Source of the DNA: Longimicrobium sp.
GTDB lineage: Bacteria; Gemmatimonadota; Gemmatimonadetes; Longimicrobiales; Longimicrobiaceae
Direction of reading: 5' to 3'
Length of the DNA stretch: 64,000 nt
NCBI RefSeq assembly: GCF_036388275.1
Contig: NZ_DASVSF010000102.1
Location: forward strand, 1-64,000
Positions 1 to 8,903 of the stretch are shown here, in pieces. The notes beneath the pieces are model-generated. The model was given only the letters and a program-made list of their open reading frames with translations. It was not told the DNA's origin and did not search any database. The position numbers and the translations under genes are program-made. How positions within the stretch are numbered: position 1 is the stretch's first letter; every line of letters begins with the position of its first letter.

Positions 1-3000
1 CCACGCGCGTCACCTCGCTGGCGAAGGCGCTGAGCTGGTCCACCATCACGTTGACGGTGTTCTTCAGGTCCAGCATCTCGCCCTTCACGTCCACCGTGAT
101 CTTCTGGCTCAGGTCGCCGTTGGCCACCGCCGTCGTCACCAGGGCGATGTTTCGCACCTGCCCGGTGAGGTTCGACGCCATGAAGTTCACCGACTCCGTC
201 AGGTCCTTCCACGTCCCGGCCACCCCCGGCACCGCCGCCTGGCCGCCGAGCACGCCCTCCGTGCCCACCTCGCGGGCCACGCGGGTCACCTCGTCGGCGA
301 AGACGGAGAGGCGGTCAACCATGCTGTTGATCACGTCCTTGATCTGCAGGATCTCGCCGGCCGCCTCGACCGTGATCTTGCGCGTCAGGTCGCCATCGGC
401 GATCGCCGTCGCCACCGCGGACACGTCGCGGAGCTGGACGGTGAGGTTGCCGGCGAGCTGGTTCACGTTGTCGGTCAGGTCGCGCCACACGCCCGCGACG
501 CCTTCGACTCGCGCCTGGCCGCCGAGCTTCCCTTCCGTGCCCACCTCCTTGGCGACTCGCGTCACTTCCGACGCGAAGGCGGAGAGCTGGTCCACCATCA
601 CGTTGACGGTGTTCTTCAACTCCAGCATCTCGCCCTTCACGTCCACCGTGATCTTCCGGCTCAGGTCGCCGCGCGCCACGGCCGTGGTCACGTCGGCGAT
701 GTTGCGCACCTGGCCGGTCAGGTTGCTGGCCATGAAGTTCACGCTGTCGGTCAGGTCGCGCCACACGCCGGCGACGCCCTCCACCCGCGCCTGGCCGCCC
801 AGCTTGCCCTCGGTGCCCACCTCCTTGGCCACGCGGGCGACTTCCGAGGCGAAGGCGCTCAGCTGGTCCACCATGGTATTGATGGTGTTCTTCAGCTGGA
901 GCATCTCGCCCTTGACGTCCGCCGTGATCTTGCGGCTCAGGTCGCCCTTGGCCACGGCCGTCGTCACGTCGGCGATGTTCCGCACCTGGTCGGTGAGGTT
1001 GCCGGCCATGCTGTTCACCGAGTCCGTCAGGTCGCGCCACACGCCGGCGACGCCCTCCACGTTGGCCTGGCCGCCCAGCTTGCCCTCGGTGCCCACCTCC
1101 TTGGCCACGCGCGTCACTTCGGATGCGAAGGCGCTCAGCTGGTCCACCATCGTGTTGACGGTGTTCTTCAGCTGCAGCATCTCGCCCTTGACGTCCGCCG
1201 TGATCTTGCGGCTCAGGTCGCCCCGGGCCACCGCGGTGGTGACGTCGGCGATGTTCCGCACCTGGTTGGTGAGGTTGGACGCCATGAAGTTCACGGAATC
1301 GGTGAGGTCCTTCCAGGTTCCGGCCACGCCCGGCACCCCGGCCTGGCCGCCCAGCACCCCCTCGGTGCCCACCTCCCGCGCCACGCGCGTCACTTCCGAT
1401 GCGAAGGTGCTCAGCTGGTCCACCATCGTGTTGATGGTGTTCTTCAGCTCCAGCATCTCGCCCTTCACGTCTACCGTGATCTTCTGGCTGAGGTCGCCGT
1501 TGGCGACCGCCGTGGTCACCTGGGCGATGTCGCGCACCTGGCTGGTGAGCGAGGCGCCCATGAAGTTCACCGCCTCGGTCAGGTCCTTCCACGTGCCCGC
1601 CACCCCCGGCACGGCCGCCTGGCCGCCGAGCACGCCTTCCGTGCCCACCTCTCGCGCCACGCGCGTCACTTCGTCGGCGAAGACGGAGAGGCGGTCGACC
1701 ATCGTGTTGATCACCTCCTTGATCTGGAGGATCTCGCCGGACGCCTCGACGGTGATCTTGCGCGTCAGGTCGCCGTCCGCGATGGCGGTGGCCACCGCGC
1801 TCATGTCGCGCAGCTGCACGGTGAGGTTGCCGGCCAGCTGGTTCACGTTCTCGGTGAGGCCGCGCCAGACGCCGGCCACGCCTTCCACGTTGGCCTGGCC
1901 GCCCAGCTTGCCCTCGGTGCCCACCTCCTTGGCCACGCGGGTCACCTCGCTGGCGAAGCTGCTGAGCTGGTCGACCATCGTGTTGACGGTGTTCTTCAGC
2001 TCCAGCATCTCGCCCTTGACGTTCACCGTGATCTTCTGGCTCAGGTCGCCGTTGGCGATGGCGGTTGCCACCTGGGCGATGTCGCGCACCTGGCTGGTGA
2101 GCGACGAGGCCATGAAGTTCACGCTGTCCGTCAGGTCCTTCCACGTCCCGGCCACCCCCGGCACCTCGGCCTGGCCGCCCAGCACGCCCTCCGTGCCCAC
2201 CTCCCGGGCGACTCGCGTCACCTCGTCGGCGAAGATGGAGAGCCGGTCGACCATGGCGTTGATCACCTCCTTGATCTGGAGGATCTCGCCCGCGGCCTCG
2301 ACCGTGATCTTGCGCGTCAGGTCGCCGTCCGCGATCGCCGTGGCCACCGCGCTCATGTCGCGCAGCTGGACGGTCAGGTTGCCGGCCAGCTGGTTCACGT
2401 TGTCCGTCAGGTCCCGCCACACGCCGGCGACGCCTTCCACCCGCGCCTGGCCGCCGAGCACGCCCTCCGTACCCACCTCTCGCGCCACGCGGGTCACTTC
2501 GTCGGCGAACGCGGAGAGCTGGTCCACCATCGAGTTGATGGTGATCTTCAGCTCCAGCATCTCGCCCTTGACGTCTACCGTGATCTTCTGGCTGAGGTCG
2601 CCGTTGGCTACGGCCGTGGTCACCAGGGCGATGTTGCGCACCTGCCCGGTGAGGTTCGACGCCATGAAGTTCACGGAGTCGGTGAGGTCCTTCCACGTGC
2701 CGGCCACGTTGGGCACCTCGGCCTGGCCGCCGAGCACGCCCTCCGTACCCACCTCTCGCGCCACGCGCGTCACTTCGTCGGCGAAGACGCTGAGCCGGTC
2801 CACCATCGAGTTGATGGTGTTCTTGAGCTCCAGCATCTCGCCCTTGACGTCTACCGTGATCTTCTGCGTCAGGTCGCCGTTGGCGATGGCGGTTGCCACC
2901 TGGGCGATGTCGCGCACCTGGCTGGTGAGCGACGACGCCATGAAGTTCACCGCCTCCGTCAGGTCCTTCCACGTTCCGGCCACCCCCGGCACGGCCGCCT

Positions 3001-5050
3001 GGCCGCCGAGCACGCCTTCGGTGCCCACCTCTCGCGCCACGCGCGTCACTTCGTCGGCGAAGACGGAGAGGCGGTCGACCATGGTGTTGATCACCTCCTT
3101 GATCTGGAGGATCTCGCCGGACGCCTCGACGGTGATCTTGCGCGTCAGGTCGCCGTCCGCGATGGCGGTGGCCACCGCGCTCATGTCGCGCAGCTGCACC
3201 GTGAGGTTGCCGGCCAGCTGGTTCACGTTCTCGGTGAGCCCGCGCCAGACGCCGGCCACGCCTTCCACGTTGGCCTGGCCACCCAGCTTGCCCTCGGTGC
3301 CCACCTCCTTGGCCACGCGGGTCACCTCGCTGGCGAAGCTGCTGAGCTGGTCGACCATCGTGTTGACGGTGTTCTTCAGCTCCAGCATCTCGCCCTTCAC
3401 GTTCACCGTGATCTTCTGGCTCAGGTCGCCGTTGGCGATGGCGGTTGCCACCTGGGCGATGTCGCGCACCTGGCTGGTGAGCGACGAGGCCATGAAGTTC
3501 ACGCTGTCCGTGAGGTCCTTCCACGTCCCGGCCACACCCGGCACCTCGGCCTGGCCGCCCAGCACGCCCTCCGTGCCCACCTCTCGGGCCACTCGCGTCA
3601 CCTCGTCGGCGAAGATGGAGAGCCGGTCGACCATGGCGTTGATCACCTCCTTGATCTGGAGGATCTCGCCCGCGGCCTCGACGGTGATCTTTCGCGTCAG
3701 GTCGCCGTCCGCGATCGCCGTCGCCACGGCGGACACGTCGCGCAGCTGGACGGTGAGGTTGCCGGCCAGCTGGTTCACGTTGTCCGTCAGGTCCCGCCAC
3801 ACGCCGGCCACGCCTTCCACCCGCGCCTGGCCGCCGAGCACGCCCTCCGTACCCACCTCTCGCGCCACGCGCGTCACCTCGTCGGCGAACGCGGAGAGCT
3901 GATCGACCATCGAGTTGATGGTGTTCTTCAGCTCCAGCATCTCGCCCTTGACGTCTACCGTGATCTTCTGGCTGAGGTCGCCGTTGGCCACGGCCGTCGT
4001 CACCAGGGCGATGTTGCGCACCTGGCCGGTGAGGTTCGACGCCATGAAGTTCACGGAGTCGGTGAGGTCCTTCCACGTCCCCGCCACGTTGGGCACCTGC
4101 GCCTGGCCGCCGAGCACGCCCTCGGTACCCACCTCTCGCGCCACGCGCGTCACTTCGTCGGCGAAGACGCTGAGCCGGTCCACCATGGAGTTGATGGTGT
4201 CCTTCAGCTCCAGCATCTCGCCCTTGACGTCTGCCGTGATCTTCTGCGTCAGGTCGCCGTTGGCCACGGCCGTGGTCACCAGGGCGATGTTGCGCACCTG
4301 GCCGGTGAGGTTCGACGCCATGAAGTTCACGGAGTCGGTGAGGTCCTTCCAGGTTCCCGCCACGTTCGGCACTTCGGCCTGGCCGCCCAGCACGCCCTCG
4401 GTGCCCACCTCTCGCGCCACGCGCGTCACTTCGTCGGCGAACACGGAGAGCCGGTCGACCATGGAGTTGATCACCTCCTTGATCTGGAGGATCTCGCCCG
4501 CCGCCTCGACGGTGATCTTGCGGGTCAGGTCGCCGTCCGCGATCGCCGTGGCCACCGCGCTCACGTCGCGCAGCTGCACGGTCAGGTTGCCGGCCAGCTG
4601 GTTCACGTTGTCCGTCAAATCCCGCCACACGCCGGCCACGCCTTCCACCCGCGCCTGGCCGCCCAGCTTGCCCTCGGTGCCCACTTCCTTGGCCACGCGG
4701 GTCACTTCGCTGGCGAAGCTGCTGAGCTGGTCCACCATCGAGTTGATGGTGTTCTTCAGCTCCAGCATCTCGCCCTTGACGTCTACCGTGATCTTCTGGC
4801 TGAGGTCGCCGTTGGCGATGGCGGTGGATACCAGGGCGATGTTGCGCACCTGGCCGGTGAGGTTCGACGCCATGAAGTTCACGGAGTCGGTAAGGTCCTT
4901 CCACGTTCCCGCCACGTTGGGCACTTCGGCCTGGCCGCCCAGCACGCCCTCGGTGCCCACCTCTCGTGCCACGCGCGTCACTTCGCTGGCGAAGGCGCTG
5001 AGCTGGTCCACCATGGTGTTCACGGTGTTGGCGATGCGCAGGAACTCGCC
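1..5050 (-). repeat. Array of 276-bp repeats encoding HAMP units
   Basis: Coding repeats of 276 bp (92 aa) recur through the poly-HAMP gene. Three unit classes alternate: one with VNFMASNL, one with VNQLAGNL and the GDLTRKIT core, and one with VNSMAGNL and GDLSRKIT. A higher-order period of 1380 bp (five units) is obvious: about 1550-2820 and 2930-4200 are close to identical base for base, pointing to recent block duplication. Confidence 0.88.
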
Positions 5051-5917
5051 CAGCACCGGCTTGCCGTCGATCTCCAGCGCCATCTTCTGCGACAGGTCGC
5101 CGCGCGCCACGGCCGTGATGACGCGCGCCACCTCGGTGGTGGGCGTCATCACGTCGCCGATCAGCTGGTTGATGGCGTTCAGCTTGACGGACCATCCGCC
5201 GCCCACCGGGCCGATGGAGGCGCGGTCGGTCATCTGCCCCTGCCGCCCCACCGTGGTGGTGACGCGCACCATTTCGTCGGAGACGCGCTGGTTCAGGTGG
5301 GCGATGTCGTTGAACGTGTCGGCGATCTCCTCGAGCAGGGCGTCGCCGTACACGTCGGGCAGGCGCACCGAGAAGTCGCCGCCCCGCAGCGAGCGCAGCG
5401 CCAGCAGCAGCCGGCGCAGCTCGCGGCGGTCGCCGCCCTCGCCCCCGTCTCCCCCCGTCCCGTCGCCGTCGCCCGCGCCGATGCGCGCGCGGCCCCGGGG
5501 GCGGGGCACCTCACCCGCCACGGGAACCGCGGTCGAGGCCGCCGCGCCGCCGCCGTTGCCGGCCGCCGCCCGGGCGCGCCCCCGCGCCGGAGCCCCGCCG
5601 CCATTTCCGGTCACGGCCGCGCCGTCGCCAGCCACGGGGGGGACGACGGGCGCAGGAGTGCCTCCGCCGTCACCCGCCGTCTCGGGCGTCACGGCCGCCT
5701 GCGCCGCGCGCCCGCGCCGCACGGGCGAAGCCGCGCCGCCGCCGTTGCCGGCCGTGGGCGGGGCCCCGCCGGCCGAAGCCGCCGGGGTTTCGCCGGGAGG
5801 GCTGGCCGCGCGTGCGGGATCGGCCAGGCGCCGCCCACGGGGGCGCGAGGCGGGGGAGTTGTCGCCGTCGCCGGAGGCCGGCGGAACGGGGTTGGTGCGG
5901 TCGTCACCCTGAGGCAC
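1..5917 (-). CDS. Giant poly-HAMP signalling protein, C-terminus beyond window
   Basis: At least 1972 codons are read from a GTG at 5917 (CAGGAG about 8 nt upstream) to the window edge without a stop. Residues 1-160 are Ala/Gly/Pro/Arg-rich and disordered-looking. A HAMP-like segment follows (about 165-215, containing LRSLRGGDFSVRLPDVYGD). Then come 19 HAMP-type units, nearly all 92 aa, with cores such as GDLSQKITVDVKGEMLELKN and GDLTRKITVEAAGEILQIKE. No signal peptide or membrane segment is visible, so it is probably cytoplasmic. Poly-HAMP arrays of this kind occur in NIK1/group III-type hybrid histidine kinases, where HisKA, HATPase and receiver domains follow. That C-terminus is inferred because it lies outside the window. 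The family identity is secure; the kinase function is not shown. Confidence 0.9.
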   Translation of the reverse strand, partial: MPQGDDRTNPVPPASGDGDNSPASRPRGRRLADPARAASPPGETPAASAGGAPPTAGNGGGAASPVRRGRAAQAAVTPETAGDGGGTPAPVVPPVAGDGAAVTGNGGGAPARGRARAAAGNGGGAAASTAVPVAGEVPRPRGRARIGAGDGDGTGGDGGEGGDRRELRRLLLALRSLRGGDFSVRLPDVYGDALLEEIADTFNDIAHLNQRVSDEMVRVTTTVGRQGQMTDRASIGPVGGGWSVKLNAINQLIGDVMTPTTEVARVITAVARGDLSQKMALEIDGKPVLGEFLRIANTVNTMVDQLSAFASEVTRVAREVGTEGVLGGQAEVPNVAGTWKDLTDSVNFMASNLTGQVRNIALVSTAIANGDLSQKITVDVKGEMLELKNTINSMVDQLSSFASEVTRVAKEVGTEGKLGGQARVEGVAGVWRDLTDNVNQLAGNLTVQLRDVSAVATAIADGDLTRKITVEAAGEILQIKEVINSMVDRLSVFADEVTRVAREVGTEGVLGGQAEVPNVAGTWKDLTDSVNFMASNLTGQVRNIALVTTAVANGDLTQKITADVKGEMLELKDTINSMVDRLSVFADEVTRVAREVGTEGVLGGQAQVPNVAGTWKDLTDSVNFMASNLTGQVRNIALVTTAVANGDLSQKITVDVKGEMLELKNTINSMVDQLSAFADEVTRVAREVGTEGVLGGQARVEGVAGVWRDLTDNVNQLAGNLTVQLRDVSAVATAIADGDLTRKITVEAAGEILQIKEVINAMVDRLSIFADEVTRVAREVGTEGVLGGQAEVPGVAGTWKDLTDSVNFMASSLTSQVRDIAQVATAIANGDLSQKITVNVKGEMLELKNTVNTMVDQLSSFASEVTRVAKEVGTEGKLGGQANVEGVAGVWRGLTENVNQLAGNLTVQLRDMSAVATAIADGDLTRKITVEASGEILQIKEVINTMVDRLSVFADEVTRVAREVGTEGVLGGQAAVPGVAGTWKDLTEAVNFMASSLTSQVRDIAQVATAIANGDLTQKITVDVKGEMLELKNTINSMVDRLSVFADEVTRVAREVGTEGVLGGQAEVPNVAGTWKDLTDSVNFMASNLTGQVRNIALVTTAVANGDLSQKITVDVKGEMLELKITINSMVDQLSAFADEVTRVAREVGTEGVLGGQARVEGVAGVWRDLTDNVNQLAGNLTVQLRDMSAVATAIADGDLTRKITVEAAGEILQIKEVINAMVDRLSIFADEVTRVAREVGTEGVLGGQAEVPGVAGTWKDLTDSVNFMASSLTSQVRDIAQVATAIANGDLSQKITVNVKGEMLELKNTVNTMVDQLSSFASEVTRVAKEVGTEGKLGGQANVEGVAGVWRGLTENVNQLAGNLTVQLRDMSAVATAIADGDLTRKITVEASGEILQIKEVINTMVDRLSVFADEVTRVAREVGTEGVLGGQAAVPGVAGTWKDLTEAVNFMGASLTSQVRDIAQVTTAVANGDLSQKITVDVKGEMLELKNTINTMVDQLSTFASEVTRVAREVGTEGVLGGQAGVPGVAGTWKDLTDSVNFMASNLTNQVRNIADVTTAVARGDLSRKITADVKGEMLQLKNTVNTMVDQLSAFASEVTRVAKEVGTEGKLGGQANVEGVAGVWRDLTDSVNSMAGNLTDQVRNIADVTTAVAKGDLSRKITADVKGEMLQLKNTINTMVDQLSAFASEVARVAKEVGTEGKLGGQARVEGVAGVWRDLTDSVNFMASNLTGQVRNIADVTTAVARGDLSRKITVDVKGEMLELKNTVNVMVDQLSAFASEVTRVAKEVGTEGKLGGQARVEGVAGVWRDLTDNVNQLAGNLTVQLRDVSAVATAIADGDLTRKITVEAAGEILQIKDVINSMVDRLSVFADEVTRVAREVGTEGVLGGQAAVPGVAGTWKDLTESVNFMASNLTGQVRNIALVTTAVANGDLSQKITVDVKGEMLDLKNTVNVMVDQLSAFASEVTRV

Positions 5918-6239
5918 GGGATCAGCTCCTGCGAGGCGGAACGAGGCGAAATGCCGGGGACCGGCGTGCACCCACGCGGGTGCCGCCGGCCGACGCTGCC
6001 GTCGATTGATGCGGGATTCCAGGCGAGGAAAACCGCGATTCGGACTCTACCGGTAAAAACCTGTAGCGGGAATTAGCATTCCGCGAGGCGCTCGGCAAGT
6101 GGATGCCGGGCAGAAACATGTGGCGGACGCAACCCACGAGCAAAGCCGAGAAGCACGACGCAAGGGATACGCCAGATGGGAGCACAGGACTCACCGGGCG
6201 TCGAAGGCGTGGCAGGGGTTGAGGAGAGGGGAGAAAGCG
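5918..6239. other. Upstream region of the poly-HAMP gene, no gene seen
   Basis: About 320 bp without a convincing gene on either strand. It must contain the promoter of the minus-strand poly-HAMP gene, but I see no clear -35/-10 pair. The segment 6010-6090 is more AT-rich than its surroundings and is the likeliest place. Confidence 0.4.
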
Positions 6240-6835
6240 ACTGTCATTCCAGAGGCCCAGGCACGCCGTACCTGCCCGCTCGCCGCGCCTCGCGGGCCGA
6301 AGGATCTAACTGCGGACACGTACACCGCCCGGGCGCGGCAGCGGTCACCGCAGCCGAGGCCTCGGCTGCCGTGGGGCCCTCACCCGGCCGCGCTGACACG
6401 CGTGCCACCCTCTCCCACAAACAGCGTGGGAGAGGGGGTACACTTCGGCTTCGGGTGCGTGACCGTGGGCCTGGTGCTTGGGCCGGCGCCCCCCATCCCC
6501 AACCCTTCCCCCGCAAACTGCGCGGGGAAGGGAGCCAGTGTGGCGCATCACACATAACTCCTTGCGGCTCCACAGCGTGTCATCCTGAAGGCCCAGGCGC
6601 ACCGCATTCGCCCGCAGCACACCCATCGCGGGCCGAAGGATCTAGCCGCGGACACGTACAAGCCAGGGCGCGGCAGCGGTCACTGGCAGCCGAGGCCTCG
6701 GCTGCCATGGGGCCCTCACCCGGCTGCGCTGACACGCGTGCCACCCTCTCCCACAAACAGCGTGGGAGAGGGGGCGGAGAGGGGGTACACTTCGGGCTGG
6801 GTGCGTGACCGTGGGCTTGGTGCTTAGCAGCAAAA
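6240..6835. repeat. Two direct copies of a ~250-bp composite spacer repeat
   Basis: Positions 6240-6490 and 6575-6835 are direct copies, offset about 335 bp. Each contains, in order, a CCCAGGCGCACCG-type element ending near GCCGAAGGATCTA, a segment with GCCGAGGCCTCGGCTGCC, the hairpin TCTCCCACAAACAGCGTGGGAGA, and a shared tail around GTGCGTGACCGTGGGC. Between them (6490-6540) lies a CCCCAACCCTTCCCCCGCAAACTGC element that recurs at 57122. ORFs here are repeat-derived and not genes. Confidence 0.8.
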
Positions 6836-6839
6836 CGAA

Positions 6840-6867
6840 GAGGCGAGCCCGCGTGGGGACTCGCCTC
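6840..6867 (-). terminator. Intrinsic terminator of tRNA-Ser
   Basis: Inverted repeat GAGGCGAG (6840-6847) / CTCGCCTC (6860-6867). Read on the minus strand it follows the tRNA by 11 nt and is succeeded by a T-rich stretch (CTTCGTTTTGC). Confidence 0.75.
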
Positions 6868-6878
6868 TTCTTCACCAG

Positions 6879-6960
6879 CGGAGGGCCGGGGACTCGAACC
6901 CCGAAGACCTTTCGGTCGGCTGATTTCAAGTCAGCTGCCTTACCATTAGACTAGCCCTCC
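6879..6960 (-). tRNA. tRNA-Ser (anticodon UGA)
   Basis: On the minus strand the acceptor arm GGAGGGC pairs with GCCCTCC. The anticodon stem GCTGA/TCAGC encloses the loop CTTGAAA, giving anticodon UGA (codon UCA). A long variable arm (CGACCGAAAGGTC) is typical of tRNA-Ser, and the T arm is CGGGG TTCGAAT CCCCG. The discriminator is G. CCA is not encoded; the genome continues CTGG. Confidence 0.93.
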
Positions 6961-6981
6961 TCAGGTCCAGCCTGATTCCCA

Positions 6982-7010
6982 AGTATCGAAACGCCGGGCG
7001 ATCAGGTCAA
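6982..7010 (-). promoter_or_regulatory. Sigma-70-type promoter of tRNA-Ser
   Basis: Minus strand: -35 TTGACC (7005-7010), a 17-nt spacer, and -10 GATACT (6982-6987). Predicted transcription start is near 6975, about 15 nt before the mature tRNA. Confidence 0.7.
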
Positions 7011-7170
7011 GGCCCCTCCATGCTCTTCCAGTGGATGGCTGCCTGCGGTGTGGGCCCGGAAACCTTTGCGACGTGAGGGGGCCGGGTTATCTTCACCGCG
7101 TGGTAACGCCTCACTTTAGGTGTTCCGCGGCCCTGTGGCCGACTCGTCGTCCGAAGGATCTCCGATCTCC

Positions 7171-8703
7171 ATGACGAACCTGATGCGTGCCGCGCTCGCG
7201 GCGCTCGTCCTCGCCGCTTCGCACCTGGCGCCCGCACCCGCGCTCGCGCAGACGGGGGATCGCCCGGTCGTTCTCCCCACGCAGCGCGCTCGTCCGCCCG
7301 TGCGCGCGACGCCGACGCCAGCTGCGGCGGCGCCTTCGCAGCAGCGGCCGGGCCGCCCGCCGGCGGTCCGCCGCCCCAGGGTTCCGCCCGCGGCGCAGCG
7401 CGACACCGCGCCGAGCGCGGGCCCGCTCCGCGAGCGCTGGGCCGACATCAGCGTGCAGACGGCGAACTCGGGCACGTACCACCTTCCCGTGGGCCGAGGC
7501 AATTCTGGCCCGTCGGTGCTGCGGGTACAGGTGCTGCTGAGCCGCGCGCTCTTTTCGACGGGGATGATGGACGGCTACTGGGGGCACAACACCCAGACGG
7601 CGGTTCAGTTCTTCCAGTCGCGCGAGGGGCTGCCCGCGACCGGCGTGGTAGATTCCGCCACGTACGTGCACCTGGTGCGCGTGGCGGGCGACTCGCAGAC
7701 CGTCGTTCCGCAGGTGTTGACCGCGGATGACGTGGCCGGCCCGTTCGTCCGCATGCCCGACGACATCTACGCGCAGGCCCGGCTGAGCTGCTCGTGCTTC
7801 GAATCGCTGTCCGAAAAGCTGACGGAGCGGTTCCACACCCGGGTGGAGGTGCTGCGCAAGCTGAACCCGGGCGTGGCGCTGGATTCCCTCGCGGCCGGCG
7901 ACACGCTGTTCGTCCCCGCCGTCCGCCCCGCCGAAGCCCGTGCGCCGGGGGAGATCCGCCAGCTCGTGGTGTCGGGCGCCGGCAAGTACGTGCAGGCGCT
8001 GGATGCGAACGGCCGCATTCTCTACCACTTTTCCGCCACGCTCGGCTCCACGTTCGATCCGTCACCGCAGGGCGACTTCACGGTGACGTCCATCCACGAG
8101 AACCCGTGGTGGCACTATCAGCCGAAGCTGCTGGCCCACGTGCCCGACGACCGGCCCAACGCGCGCATTCCGCCCGGGCCCAACAGCGCCGTCGGCCGCG
8201 TGTGGATGAGCCTTTCGGCGCCGCACTACGGGATTCACGGCACCAAGTCGCCCGAGACGATCGGCTATGCACAGAGCGCCGGGTGCGTGCGGCTGACCAA
8301 CTGGGACGCGCTGTTCCTGAGCAAGCGCCTGGCGCCGGGTACGCCCGTCACCTTCAGCGACACGCCGCGTCCCGGGGCAGGCCAGCCCGCGGACGCTCGG
8401 CGGCCCGTCATCGGTACGCGGGCGGACAGCGCGCGTACGGATTCCGCCGCGCGTCCCACCCCCGCGGCGCGCGACACGGTTCGCCGCGCGCCGCCGGCCC
8501 CGCGCGACACCGCCCGGTCCACGGCTCCCGCGCCCCGCGACACGGCTCGTTCGTCCACGACGGCGCCGCCTCGCGCCACGGCCACACCGCGGTCGACGTC
8601 ACCGGCCAGCAGCCCGGCGCCCGCGCCGCAAACCCCGCCGCGTCCTGTCGCTCCGGCAGCGAGGGATACGACACGTGCGTCACAGCCCGCGGCGCGTCCC
8701 TGA
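7171..8703 (+). CDS. Exported L,D-transpeptidase (PG-binding, LysM-like, YkuD)
   Basis: A 510-aa peptidoglycan cross-linking enzyme candidate acting in the periplasm. The start at 7171 gives a Sec signal peptide ending near ALAQ. A peptidoglycan-binding domain follows (about 110-170, with VLLSRALFSTGMMDGYWG), then a LysM-like stretch (about 205-255, with LRKLNPGVALDSLAAGDTLF), then a YkuD domain whose catalytic motif is HYGIHGTKSP ... SAGCVRLTNWD (Cys372). The last ~110 residues are a Pro/Ala/Arg/Thr-rich tail with ARDT repeats, perhaps wall-binding. A paralogue with the same core order lies immediately downstream. YkuD enzymes make 3-3 cross-links or attach proteins to peptidoglycan; which applies here is unknown. 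Confidence 0.92.
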   Translation: MTNLMRAALAALVLAASHLAPAPALAQTGDRPVVLPTQRARPPVRATPTPAAAAPSQQRPGRPPAVRRPRVPPAAQRDTAPSAGPLRERWADISVQTANSGTYHLPVGRGNSGPSVLRVQVLLSRALFSTGMMDGYWGHNTQTAVQFFQSREGLPATGVVDSATYVHLVRVAGDSQTVVPQVLTADDVAGPFVRMPDDIYAQARLSCSCFESLSEKLTERFHTRVEVLRKLNPGVALDSLAAGDTLFVPAVRPAEARAPGEIRQLVVSGAGKYVQALDANGRILYHFSATLGSTFDPSPQGDFTVTSIHENPWWHYQPKLLAHVPDDRPNARIPPGPNSAVGRVWMSLSAPHYGIHGTKSPETIGYAQSAGCVRLTNWDALFLSKRLAPGTPVTFSDTPRPGAGQPADARRPVIGTRADSARTDSAARPTPAARDTVRRAPPAPRDTARSTAPAPRDTARSSTTAPPRATATPRSTSPASSPAPAPQTPPRPVAPAARDTTRASQPAARP

Positions 8704-8720
8704 CGGGGGCCGACGAAGTG

Positions 8721-8767
8721 ACGAGAGCGGGGCGCCGGCCAGTTCGGTGCTCCGCTCTCGTCTTTTT
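8721..8767 (+). terminator. Intrinsic terminator after first L,D-transpeptidase
   Basis: ACGAGAGCGG (8721-8730) pairs with CCGCTCTCGT (8752-8761) and is followed by CTTTTT. It suggests the two transpeptidase paralogues are transcribed separately. Confidence 0.75.
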
Positions 8768-8839
8768 CGCCCCGATGCAATCGACCCGCTTCGTGTCCGC
8801 CCCCGCCACGCGGCCTAAAGGTTGCCTGTCAGGATACCG

Positions 8840-8875
8840 AAGCCGCCCGTCCCCCCGGGGCCGGGCGGCTTTCGC
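8840..8875 (+). terminator. Second hairpin, in front of second L,D-transpeptidase
   Basis: A perfect 10-bp stem AAGCCGCCCG (8840-8849) / CGGGCGGCTT (8862-8871) followed by TCG. It lies about 30 nt before the next start codon, so it could be a weak terminator or a leader structure of that gene. Confidence 0.45.
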
Positions 8876-8903
8876 CTACACCGCGACACGAGGCACGCAA
8901 GTG

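Noticed and set aside
51..3902. 1283-aa plus-strand open frame, and a 1626-aa minus-strand frame at 315-5195
   Set aside because: Both are alternative readings of the GC-rich repeated HAMP gene. Their translations are Ser/Pro- or Arg/Gly/His-biased repeats with no fold, while the frame from 5917 gives clear HAMP units.
1..5050. CRISPR-like regular repetition
   Set aside because: The period is 276 bp, the repeats are coding and contiguous, and there are no unique spacers or cas genes.
6099..6929. Several overlapping open frames of 90-210 aa
   Set aside because: They lie across duplicated spacer repeats and the tRNA gene, read on both strands, and have no start signals or recognisable sequence.
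6879..6960. tRNA-Ser as an integration site for an element
   Set aside because: No duplicated tRNA 3' end, integrase or composition break is found next to it; the adjacent repeats are ordinary spacer families.
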